A DNA stretch of 64,000 bases, taken from assembly GCF_014023275.1 (NCBI RefSeq), contig NZ_CP054698.1, positions 2,418,001 to 2,482,000 on the forward strand, written 5' to 3'. The notes beneath the pieces are model-generated. The model searched no databases. It was not told the origin of the DNA and worked only from the letters and a program-made list of their open reading frames with translations. Position 1 is the first letter of the stretch. The number at the start of each line of letters is the position of its first letter. The DNA comes from Nostoc edaphicum CCNP1411 (GTDB taxonomy: Bacteria > Cyanobacteriota > Cyanobacteriia > Cyanobacteriales > Nostocaceae). Positions 10,399 through 18,200 of the stretch are shown here, piece after piece. The position numbers were made by a program, and so were the translations under genes.

Positions 10399-11961
10399 TC
10401 AAGATAGCTCTCCATTTGATTTAAACCTCAACGATGAATTTATACTCAGGCAAGATTGTATCTGTTGAAGAACCTGAATAACATCTGAAGCAGAGTCTTG
10501 AAACGCATCTTTTGCTTTATGAGGATTCTCATGAATCCAAGTCATTATCTCTTGGCGGAGAGCATCTTTACTTTTTTGCCGATGTTGTCCGGGTGGCATT
10601 CGCAGTACAGTGTCTACTTTTAATTTAAATTCTGCTGGATAATATCGTTCAAAATCATGCTCAGAAAACTGAAGAAAATTACTCTCATTCCAACCACTGA
10701 GAGTATATTTACTTTTTAATTTTTCAATAATTTTCGCTTCTTCTTCCCCTGCATCTACAACTACCCAAGCTAAATTCTTATAAATTGGTTGCAGGTGTAA
10801 GAAGACAAATAGATTATCAAAATCTCTAAACTTAGTTTCAACTTCACTGAGTGAATTAGCGGAGTATGTACGTAGCCGACCTTTTAACTCAGGGTAAAAC
10901 CAAGGTATAAGAAAATCTCTGATTATTCTTTCTGCTGAAGATTCTTCAAGAATTAACCAAGCTGACCATAAATCGAAATCGAAAAAATCATACCCTAATT
11001 CTTCAAGAATGTGCCGTCTATCTTCTGGAGTATTCTCTATTTTTTCTATCTGTGATGTAGGTAGCCGATTTTGAAACTCCATTGATATTGAGAAAAGCTT
11101 AGAATTCGGATATGCACCCAAATATTTAGCAACTATATTAGAGTGTGTTGTAATTATAAATTGGTTATTTATAGATTTTTCAGTAATCAAATTAAGAAGT
11201 TTCTTCAATGCTTTTGGATGCACATCATTTTCTGGCTCCTCAATCAGAAACAACTGATTTTCAGCCATGCATAAATCTACAATTAATCCAACCAAATTAG
11301 CAACACCTTCACCCATTGCATCTAATGGTATATTTTCTTGATTGGTCACTACATAAGCAGCCTGCTTACCATTCTGCGAAGGAGTTGATGTAATTTGGAA
11401 ACCTATTATATCTTGACAAGCTTGAACATATTGTTCATTTGCTGGCATTTGAGGATTAAATATGCGGTCAATTTTTGCATATAAATTATACAGATCACCT
11501 CTAACTGAATTTGCTGCATTCAGATTTATTGATTCGTGAAAACCTGCAACTTTTCTTTTAGAGAGATATGGATATATAAAATTTCTAGGCTCTTGATTTG
11601 AAATTTGCTCATTGCCTACATCAATTCCTGAAATAAAAGTAGATCCTTTATTATCGATTAAATCGAGACTAATAACATTTCTTGATATATCTCCTCTGAA
11701 CGAAATTTCTTGTCCCGGATTTCGATTTAAAAAGTTTGGACTTGCTTCATTGAACCGCAGTTTAACATATCCATTGTTTTGGGATATTCGTAAATCTTTG
11801 CAATCCAAACTAAAGCCTTTTTGAACCCATAAAATTGATTTCAACAAACTTGATTTCCCGGAATTATTTGAACCTACTATCAAATTAATTCCTTTAGACA
11901 ATTCAATACTCGCATCAGAAAAGCATCTAAAGTTGCTCAAGTTAATTTCAGAAATCCACAT
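10399..11961 (-). CDS. OLD-family-like ATPase (ABC-type AAA plus TOPRIM-like C-terminus)
   Basis: The N-terminal ABC/SMC-type domain shows FRCFSD, Walker A GSNNSGKSSLLKS, a signature-like GEGVANLVGL, Walker B LFLIEEPENDVHP and the H-loop FIITTHSN. The second half has WLILEESSAERIIRDFLIP and AWVVVDAGEEE, which look like the Glu and Asp motifs of an OLD-type TOPRIM nuclease, though the first acidic motif reads LEES rather than VEG. ATG 11961 (MWISEINLSNFRCF) matches the usual family start better than ATG 11994. OLD proteins occur in phage defence and DNA repair; no UvrD/GajB-like partner is present beside it, so it would be a stand-alone version. AT content is higher than in gyrA, hinting at acquisition. 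Confidence 0.75.
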   Translation of the reverse strand: MWISEINLSNFRCFSDASIELSKGINLIVGSNNSGKSSLLKSILWVQKGFSLDCKDLRISQNNGYVKLRFNEASPNFLNRNPGQEISFRGDISRNVISLDLIDNKGSTFISGIDVGNEQISNQEPRNFIYPYLSKRKVAGFHESINLNAANSVRGDLYNLYAKIDRIFNPQMPANEQYVQACQDIIGFQITSTPSQNGKQAAYVVTNQENIPLDAMGEGVANLVGLIVDLCMAENQLFLIEEPENDVHPKALKKLLNLITEKSINNQFIITTHSNIVAKYLGAYPNSKLFSISMEFQNRLPTSQIEKIENTPEDRRHILEELGYDFFDFDLWSAWLILEESSAERIIRDFLIPWFYPELKGRLRTYSANSLSEVETKFRDFDNLFVFLHLQPIYKNLAWVVVDAGEEEAKIIEKLKSKYTLSGWNESNFLQFSEHDFERYYPAEFKLKVDTVLRMPPGQHRQKSKDALRQEIMTWIHENPHKAKDAFQDSASDVIQVLQQIQSCLSINSSLRFKSNGELS

Positions 11962-12041
11962 AAAACTTAGTTTTAGAGCAAGGAATAAATACATTTAATC
12001 AAGGATAACACGTAATTTAGTTCATGCGTACTACTTACGTG

Positions 12042-12096
12042 AATACAAATAGTAGGGTGGATTATGCGGAAAATAACCCACCCTACTATTTGTATT
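12042..12096. repeat. Palindromic element with 19-bp perfect arms
   Basis: AATACAAATAGTAGGGTGG (12042-12060) is the exact reverse complement of 12078-12096, around a 17-base loop. It lies just upstream of the OLD-like gene in a gene-free stretch. GTAGGGTGG-type palindromes are dispersed in many bacterial genomes. It could act as a bidirectional terminator but lacks a clear T tract. Confidence 0.75.
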
Positions 12097-12139
12097 AAAA
12101 TTTACAGGCTGTTAAAATACTTACACTACAAAAATACAA

Positions 12140-12250
12140 TTAACCCAACCCAGCCTTTAATTCACTTTGTGCTTGTGCCAACGCCTCTAGCAATTTACTT
12201 GCATCGCGTCTGCCTGCTTGGGCTAAATTGAGTCTTCTACAGCAGATTGT
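12140..12250 (-). pseudogene. Possible C-terminal remnant of a lost gene
   Basis: On the minus strand a frame ending with TAA at 12140-12142 reads about 35 codons, closing with RDASKLLEALAQAQSELKAG and LG. The amphipathic, Leu/Ala-rich pattern looks like real protein, but no start codon or upstream frame is present, so it is read as the 3' stump of a deleted gene. The family is not recognised. Confidence 0.3.
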
Positions 12251-12405
12251 AGCGATCGCACCGCACCTTTGGAAAAAGGCTTATACATATTTGGTCTACA
12301 GCGATCGCTTTTCTTCCCCATCGCTGCGTAAAATTAAGTCCGAAGATAGTGTGTACCTCACCCTAGAAGAACTTAAGCTTGGCGTATAAGTTTCAGGAAA
12401 TAGTG

Positions 12406-12603
12406 ATGAATAAGGAAACAGTTCCTAGTCAAGCTGAAAAGTCTAATCCAGAAGGTGATGCAGCACAATTAAGTCCAGAGGTGCTGGACAAAATCAAACA
12501 CCCTGCGAGAATAGATGATGTTATTCGGGAGCAATCACCAGAAGAACGTAAAAGTAACCCAGCTTTAGTACCGGAAATGATTGATGATCCAACTGAGCAA
12601 TGA
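12406..12603 (+). CDS. Small hydrophilic protein of unknown function
   Basis: The 65-residue product begins MNKETVPSQAEKSNPEGDA. ATG 12406 is chosen because CAGGAAA lies about 8 bases upstream; the longer frame from TTG 12379 has no such site. The protein is acidic, has no membrane segment or cysteine, and contains LSPEVLDKIKHPARIDDVIREQSPEERKSNP split around residue 35. The family is not recognised, although small acidic proteins of this style recur in Nostoc. A strong hairpin follows at 12636-12666, consistent with a single-gene transcript. Confidence 0.6.
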   Translation: MNKETVPSQAEKSNPEGDAAQLSPEVLDKIKHPARIDDVIREQSPEERKSNPALVPEMIDDPTEQ

Positions 12604-12635
12604 TTGGGTTTGTGAAAGAGTAATCATAAAGTTCA

Positions 12636-12666
12636 GATTCCCGACTTCTCCAAAAAGTCGGGAATC
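12636..12666 (+). terminator. Hairpin after the small acidic protein gene
   Basis: GATTCCCGACTT (12636-12647) pairs with AAGTCGGGAATC (12655-12666), a 12-bp stem with a 7-base loop, followed by TTGTTTG. The same palindrome recurs at 14412-14442 inside the 5' end of the MobA-like gene, so it is also a dispersed repeat. Confidence 0.6.
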
Positions 12667-12754
12667 TTGTTTGTAATCTATTATAGGAATCATATTTGAT
12701 TTCTGAAAAAAACTACGAGATAATACGGACAGAATATTTGTCTAATAGCTAACA

Positions 12755-13339
12755 ATGATAAACCAGCATCTACAAGCCGCGATCGCAGAACTACAAGAAT
12801 TTATAGATGATCGCCCAGATGCGCGTGAGGTGAGGAAAGCGTTGGCAGTCAAATTGGTTTATCAAGGCTACAAGTATGAGGAAATTCAAACAATTTTAGA
12901 TGTGTCACTGGGTTCGATAACAAGCTGGAAGCAAGCTTATGAGGAAGATGGAATTTCGGGACTGCGCCTGAACCACAAGGGAAAAAAAAGTTACTTAACT
13001 GCTCAACAACGAGAAGAAGTTTTAAGTTGGTTGCAAACAAAAGAATGTTGGGAACTTGGTGAACTCGAATATAAATTGGCTTTTGAATATGATGTAACTT
13101 ATGAGTCAAAGCGGAGCTATTATGACTTATTTGATGCGGCAGGAATTAGTTGGAAGAAAACTACTTCTTTAAATCCAAAAGCTGACGAGGACGCTGTTGC
13201 TGCAAAAAAAAAAGAGATTGAAACACTATTGGCAAGGCATCGGCAGGAAATTGAAGAAGGAAAGTTGAGAGTATTGCTGCTTGATGAGTGTCATTTAATG
13301 TGGGGAGATTTAAGTGGGTATGTCTGGGGGAAAAACTGA
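12755..13339 (+). CDS. IS630-type transposase, N-terminal frame (orfA)
   Basis: Encodes the DNA-binding half: a helix-turn-helix region with VRKALAVKLVYQGYKYEEIQ, ILDVSLGSITSWKQAYEEDG and the winged SYYDLFDAAGISWKK, then the first catalytic Asp in LLLDECHLMWGD. The frame ends with TGA at 13337-13339 directly after GGGGGAAAAAC. Continuation of the protein requires a +1 shift (or equivalent slippage in the G5A5 run) into the frame of 13314-13814. Either this is programmed frameshifting, which IS630 relatives use, or the copy is inactivated. Confidence 0.8.
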   Translation: MINQHLQAAIAELQEFIDDRPDAREVRKALAVKLVYQGYKYEEIQTILDVSLGSITSWKQAYEEDGISGLRLNHKGKKSYLTAQQREEVLSWLQTKECWELGELEYKLAFEYDVTYESKRSYYDLFDAAGISWKKTTSLNPKADEDAVAAKKKEIETLLARHRQEIEEGKLRVLLLDECHLMWGDLSGYVWGKN

Positions 13340-13814
13340 CCAAGAAATAGCAGTGAGAGTTGTTAATATACGAGACAAACAGACATACTACGGGGCAGTT
13401 GACTATCTGGAGGGAAGCTTACTACTAAAAGCGTATAACGCAGGTAACTCAGAAAATACAATTGATTATCTACGTTATTTATTAGATCAGTCCCCCAATC
13501 AAAGATTACTTCTTTTTTGGGATGGTGCTTCTTACCATCGTTCACATCTGGTTCAAAACTTTTTAGGCGAGGTAAACCAAGATTTGTCTCAAGAGGAGTG
13601 GAAAATTCACTGCGTCCGCTTTGCTCCTAATTGCCCGTCACAAAATCCAATTGAGGATATTTGGTTACAAGCTAAAACCTGGGTGCGGCGTTTCTGTGCC
13701 TTGATTCCTTCGTTCTCACATCTCAAATGGATGTTTGAGTGGTTTATCCGGCACACTACCTTTGATTTTGCGACTCTTCAAATGTACGGAGCTTTTTCAG
13801 AAATCAAATATTAG
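13314..13814 (+). CDS. IS630-type transposase, C-terminal frame (orfB)
   Basis: Carries the rest of the DDE catalytic domain: the second Asp in LLLFWDGASYHRS and the Glu in APNCPSQNPIEDIWLQAK, so the full D-D-E triad survives across both frames. The nominal ATG at 13320 lies within the overlap with orfA and has no ribosome-binding site, so orfB is probably made only as a fusion. The last codons (SEIKY) lie inside the right inverted repeat. Confidence 0.8.
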   Translation: MGMSGGKTDQEIAVRVVNIRDKQTYYGAVDYLEGSLLLKAYNAGNSENTIDYLRYLLDQSPNQRLLLFWDGASYHRSHLVQNFLGEVNQDLSQEEWKIHCVRFAPNCPSQNPIEDIWLQAKTWVRRFCALIPSFSHLKWMFEWFIRHTTFDFATLQMYGAFSEIKY

Positions 13815-14472
13815 TCCTATACCATCTCAAATTATGCAGTTGTTCTTGATATATTTCCGGCGTGTTGATATCTAATAGTACAGCCGGATTATCAAATTTA
13901 ACTTGATGAATTACTGGATAAAATTCTTTGATAATTTGACGTAAACCTAAGCTTTCTTCACTGATATTTTGTAAGTGCGATCGCATCCCATTACTGAATA
14001 ACAATGGATGTCCCATATTCCCTTCATAACTGGGTGCAGTAATCATTGCTGAATTGTCTTGGTGTGCTAAAATTAATCGCTGGTAAATCTCTAATTCTCT
14101 GGGTTGATCAACTGCGGAAATTGCTAATATTTCAAAGTTCGGAGGAATATGTTGCAATCCTGTGAGCAGAGAAGTTGTTTTACCAACATTGGCATGAGGA
14201 TTAATTACAGCGAAACTGCCATCAGGACAATCTTTTTGTTTATTGCTGTTGTGTGAACCTAAAACTACAACAGGGGTAAAATCTACACTTAACCACTGTT
14301 CTAGTTGATAAGTTAATAATGTTTTACCTTCACCCCAAGGGAGTGAGGTTTTGCAAGTACCCATGCGAGTAGATTTACCCGCTGCGAGGACAATAGCAAA
14401 GTTGCTACTCAGATTCCCGACTTCTTGAAGAAGTCGGGGATCTAAATCTAGCTTCCGGAAGTGACATTCCAC
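13804..14472 (-). CDS. MobA/MocA-like molybdenum cofactor nucleotidyltransferase
   Basis: Begins the core with FAIVLAAGKSTRMGTCKTSLPWGEGKTLL (motif split), the nucleotide-binding loop of NTP-transferase family 3, followed by AISAVDQPRELEIY with the metal-binding Asp and NMGHPLLFSNGM. The family includes MobA and MocA; the nearby xdhC and molybdenum hydroxylase fragment make the MocA (cytidylyltransferase) role more likely (inference). The start is GTG 14472 with GGGAG about 9 bases upstream. Residues ~10-20 are encoded by the dispersed palindrome at 14412-14442. The last six residues and the TGA lie inside the IS630 right end, so the element has replaced the natural 3' terminus. MITE-A copy 2 begins 19 bases upstream of the start. 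Confidence 0.8.
   Translation of the reverse strand: MECHFRKLDLDPRLLQEVGNLSSNFAIVLAAGKSTRMGTCKTSLPWGEGKTLLTYQLEQWLSVDFTPVVVLGSHNSNKQKDCPDGSFAVINPHANVGKTTSLLTGLQHIPPNFEILAISAVDQPRELEIYQRLILAHQDNSAMITAPSYEGNMGHPLLFSNGMRSHLQNISEESLGLRQIIKEFYPVIHQVKFDNPAVLLDINTPEIYQEQLHNLRWYRTNI
14412..14442. repeat. Dispersed palindrome inside the MobA-like gene
   Basis: GATTCCCGACTTCTT and AAGAAGTCGGGGATC flank a single G. It is the same repeat as the hairpin at 12636-12666 and is translated as DPRLLQEVGN in the N-terminal extension of the MobA-like protein. Confidence 0.65.
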
Positions 14473-14490
14473 TCTACATTACTCCCAAAT

Positions 14491-14785
14491 CTAAGAGGTT
14501 GTTTGAAAAGTGTTTCGCTGTGACTTTAGGCACTTTTAGATACCCTCTAACCCCCATTAAAAAGCCTACGGTGTATACACAAGTTAAATTACCCCCCTTA
14601 ATCCCCCCTTGCCAAGGGGGGAAACAAGAAAATCTAGTTCCCTCCCCTTTGCAAGGGGAGGGTTAGGGTGGGGTAAAACCTTGTTTAATCAGCTATTTCA
14701 TACTTGTGTATACACCGTAGCTTAAAAATGGGGGGGATCGGAAATTTTTGATGCCGACAAGAGGACTTTTCAAACATCCTCTAAG
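14491..14785. mobile_element. MITE-A copy 2: non-coding element with nested inverted repeats
   Basis: Outer arms are 14494-14511 and 14765-14782 (18 bp, one mismatch; AGAGGTTGTTTGAAAAGT). Inner arms are 14566-14584 and 14702-14720 (19 bp, perfect; core CTACGGTGTATACACAAGT). Internal palindromes are CCCCCCTTGCCAAGGGGGG at 14603-14621 and CCCTCCCCTTTGC/AAGGGGAGGG. TAA occurs at both outer borders (left 14492-14494, right 14782-14784), which fits a 3-bp target duplication. It lies directly upstream of the GTG start of the MobA-like gene and so may supply or block its promoter. Confidence 0.8.
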
Positions 14786-15278
14786 ATTATTTACCATCGT
14801 CATCTATACTAAGTTAGATTCTACAAAGATTAATTTCTATAACCAGAGTTGTATATACAGGAGTTATCACAAAGTAATTTAATAATAAAACATTACCTAA
14901 TTTATTCAGGAAAATATTTTATTTAATAAAATATATCTTCAATTTAAATGATTATAGAATTACCTTAAAATACTGCCCAGATTTAGTAACTTCTAAATGT
15001 TTGTCCTAATTTCAGCAATATTTCCAAAATTGAAGACCAACACAAATAATATCTGATGACATATTACTCAAAATATATTAAATAATTACGCCAAATTATG
15101 AAATAACATAGATAGCTTTGCAGTGCGTCTCTTTGGCGCAGCCTCTAATAGAGAATATAAGCACTTTTCTGCAAAGTTCTTGCTTAAGTCCTAATATTGT
15201 GAAAACATAGCTTGTGACTAGTTAATACAACTGTCTCTAGCCTTACTCCAGAAAAAAGTACTGGTACTGGTAACAATC
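14786..15278. other. AT-rich gene-free stretch before tamB
   Basis: No credible frame. One structured patch is visible at 15116-15177: CTTTGCAG and CTGCAAAG flank a member of the small GCGTCTCTTTGGCGCAGCCTC repeat family (15127-15155). The remainder is AT-rich and probably contains the tamB promoter; no sure -35/-10 pair was identified. Confidence 0.5.
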
Positions 15279-18200
15279 ATGACGCCATCTCCCAATTCAG
15301 GAAACAATCAGGAACCACCTAATCGTCGTGTGTGGCTCCTGCTTTTAGGACGTACCAGTTTGGCTTTGGGTGGGGTTTTGCTGGTTGGAATTGGAGTTGG
15401 TGTTTGGTGGGCTAGAAGCTATGTATATAAAGATTTAGCGCCATTAGTGGAACAAAATCTTCAAGAATTGCTTGGGCGTCCCGTAAAAGTTGGGAATGTT
15501 GAACGTTTTTCGCTTTCTAGTCTAAGATTTAGCTCTCTATCGATACCAGCAACTCCCACTGATTCAGATCAGGTGGTTGTCAAAGGCTTAGAGGTTCAGT
15601 TTTCGCCGTTGCAAGTTCTTTTTACCCGAAAACTAGGATTAAATGTCACGTTAGTTCAACCTAATGTCTACATCCAACAGGAAAAAGATGATAGTTGGGT
15701 GACAACTCAAATTAAGGCGGGGGAAGGAGAAGGTTTTATTCAAATTGAGTTGCAGACGCTTCAAATTCAAGATGGCGATGTCGAGTTGATGCCATTCGCC
15801 GCACCAACTAAACCGAAAGGCTCGGTAATATTAGATCAAGTTGGTGGTGTTGCCCGATTTTCAGAGCAAAATCAAAGAATTGGTTATGACATCAATGCTC
15901 AACTCACTAGGGGAGGCGCTGTTAAAATTGTTGGCGAAACACAATTAAAAGCTCAACAAACTAACCTCCAACTGCAAGCACAAAATTTAAAAGCATCTGA
16001 TATCAGTCGTTTAATTCAGTTACCTATTGCTCTGCAAGCAGGAGATTTAAATGCTGACTTAGGGGTTCAGATTCCACCCAAACTATCAGAAATAGCCGTT
16101 ACAGGAACAGCTAGCGCTAATCAAGTCACTGCTAAAATTCCAAATATTCCTCAGCAGGTTTCTAATTTTAATGGGAGATTTATATTTCAAGGTCAGACAG
16201 TTACTTTAGATAATCTGAGTACAAACATTGGCAAAGTTCCCCTTTTTGCTAATGGAACAATTAATACTCAAACAGGTTTTAATGTCTCTGCTCAGATAAA
16301 ACCTGTTAGTGCAAAAAATATCTTAGATACATTGAATGTAAATTCGACAGTCCCGGCTAATGGGGAAATTCAAGCAAATATTCAAGTACTAGGCGCACTT
16401 CAGAAACCAGTCCTGAGCGGTAAAGTAAGTAACACTAAACCTATTCAAGTTGACCGCATTCAATTTAAAACTATCAACACTGATTTCCGCTTGAATGTTT
16501 CTGAAACTGCATCTCAACTTGCTGTTTCCAATCTGAATATTGTCCCCGCAGCCGGTGGTCAAATTACAGGCGGCGGTGAAGCTTTACTGGGAGCGAAAGA
16601 TGAGGTAATGTTTAGCGCTCAAGCTGATGGTATATCAGGGGATATACTAGCACGGAGCTATGGCGTGACTCTACCGATCGCAGTTGGGAATGTTTCAGCA
16701 AAAGCACAAATCTCTGGCTCACTTAGCAAACAGCCCTTGAACCTCAATATTTCTAATGTTCAAGTGACGCCGCCAGCTGGGGGACAAATCACAGCCAATG
16801 GTCAAATTCAACTAGCTCCCCAAGGTCAGGTAGGCGTAAATATTCAAGCTCAAGGTATACCAGGAAATGCGATCGCTCAAGGTTACAATATTTCAACCCC
16901 GCTCAATATTGGTGGTATATCTGCGAACGCTAGAGTTTCTGGTTCTCTGGGTAATCCCTTAAACGTGAATGTTGCCCGTGTTCAGGCAAATCCAGAGGTG
17001 GGAGGGCAAATAACGGCTAGCGGTCAACTTCAGCTTGCACCCCAAGGTAGGGTAGCATTGAATGTTCAAGCACAAAATTTACCAGGGGATGCGATCGCAC
17101 GAGCATACAATTCTTCACCCGGCATCACCATTGGCAATGTATCCGCAAATACCAATATTTCCGGCACTCTGAGCAAATTACAAGCAGTAGCGCGGGTGCA
17201 AGCGCCTACCGCCACCTATCCCACTACCGGACGAGTTGTTGTTGCTCAACAAGGAAAAAATATCCTTTTGCCAGATGCGGTTTTGAATGTCGCAGGCGGG
17301 ACAGTCAGAGCTAGAGGTCAACTGGCACAACAACGTTGGCAAGGGGTTGTCAGTACTTCTCAAATTCAACTCAACCGTTTTTCACCAGAACTGCGAGGAC
17401 GGCTGAATAGCAACATTCAGTTAGCAGGTACAACAGAATCTTTCCAGCTTGCAGATATTCGCGCCGCCGGACAAATCCGCCTTTCCCAAGGAGTAGCGCT
17501 GCTGGCAAAACCGCTCACCGCTCAATTTCAATGGAATGGGCAGCAGATTATAGTTGAAAACGCAAGTACCCCAGGATTGAGTGCTAATGGTGCGATCGCT
17601 ATTCAGTTTCCACCAACTGGCGCACCGGAAATTGCCGGATTTAATTTAAATGTACTGGCGCAGAATTTCAACTTACAAAATACTGGCTTTGAAGTTCCTG
17701 GTGATGTAGCCATAGTAGGGTTACTTGATTTTAAGGGACAAGTTACAGGGACTCCAGATGTACCGCAAGCTAATGGCAATATCCGGCTGCGGAATTTCCA
17801 GGTAAGTAACTTGGCCTTTGACCCACTGTTAACCGGAAACGTGAATTTTCAAGGGGGACAGGGGGCAAGTCTGCGATTAGCTGGGCAGCAAGATAGGATA
17901 GCGTTGAACCTGGGTGCAGATTATCGTCCAACTTCATTTTTGGTACAGCGCGATGAAGCTATCACTACAGGTAGAACTGAGGGAGATAACTTGCTCATCA
18001 ACGCCCAACAGTTTCCCATCGCTTTGATTGGGGGATTTTTACCTAACAATCAACTGCAACCATTGGGAGGGCAACTATCGGGAAACTTAGTTGTTAATCT
18101 AAATAATTATGCCATTGCGGGAGACGTTGCGATCGCACAGCCTCGTGTTGCCAGAGTAGCAGCAGATGAATTTCGCGGCAGCATTAATTATGCTGATGGT

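Larger units (their letters stand above)
12684..13819 (+). mobile_element. IS630/Tc1-type insertion sequence with intact ends
   Basis: Terminal inverted repeats of about 27 bp (TAGGAATCATATTTGATTTC then TGAAAAA at the left; its near-complement at 13793-13819) flank the two transposase frames. The dinucleotide TA lies outside both ends (12682-12683 and 13820-13821), as expected for the TA target duplication of this family. The right repeat doubles as the last codons of the transposase and, on the other strand, as the stop region of the MobA-like gene. Confidence 0.85.

Noticed and set aside
12140..12260. Possible RNA gene next to the palindrome at 12042-12096
   Set aside because: No tRNA-like cloverleaf or terminator; the minus-strand reading as a protein remnant explains it better.
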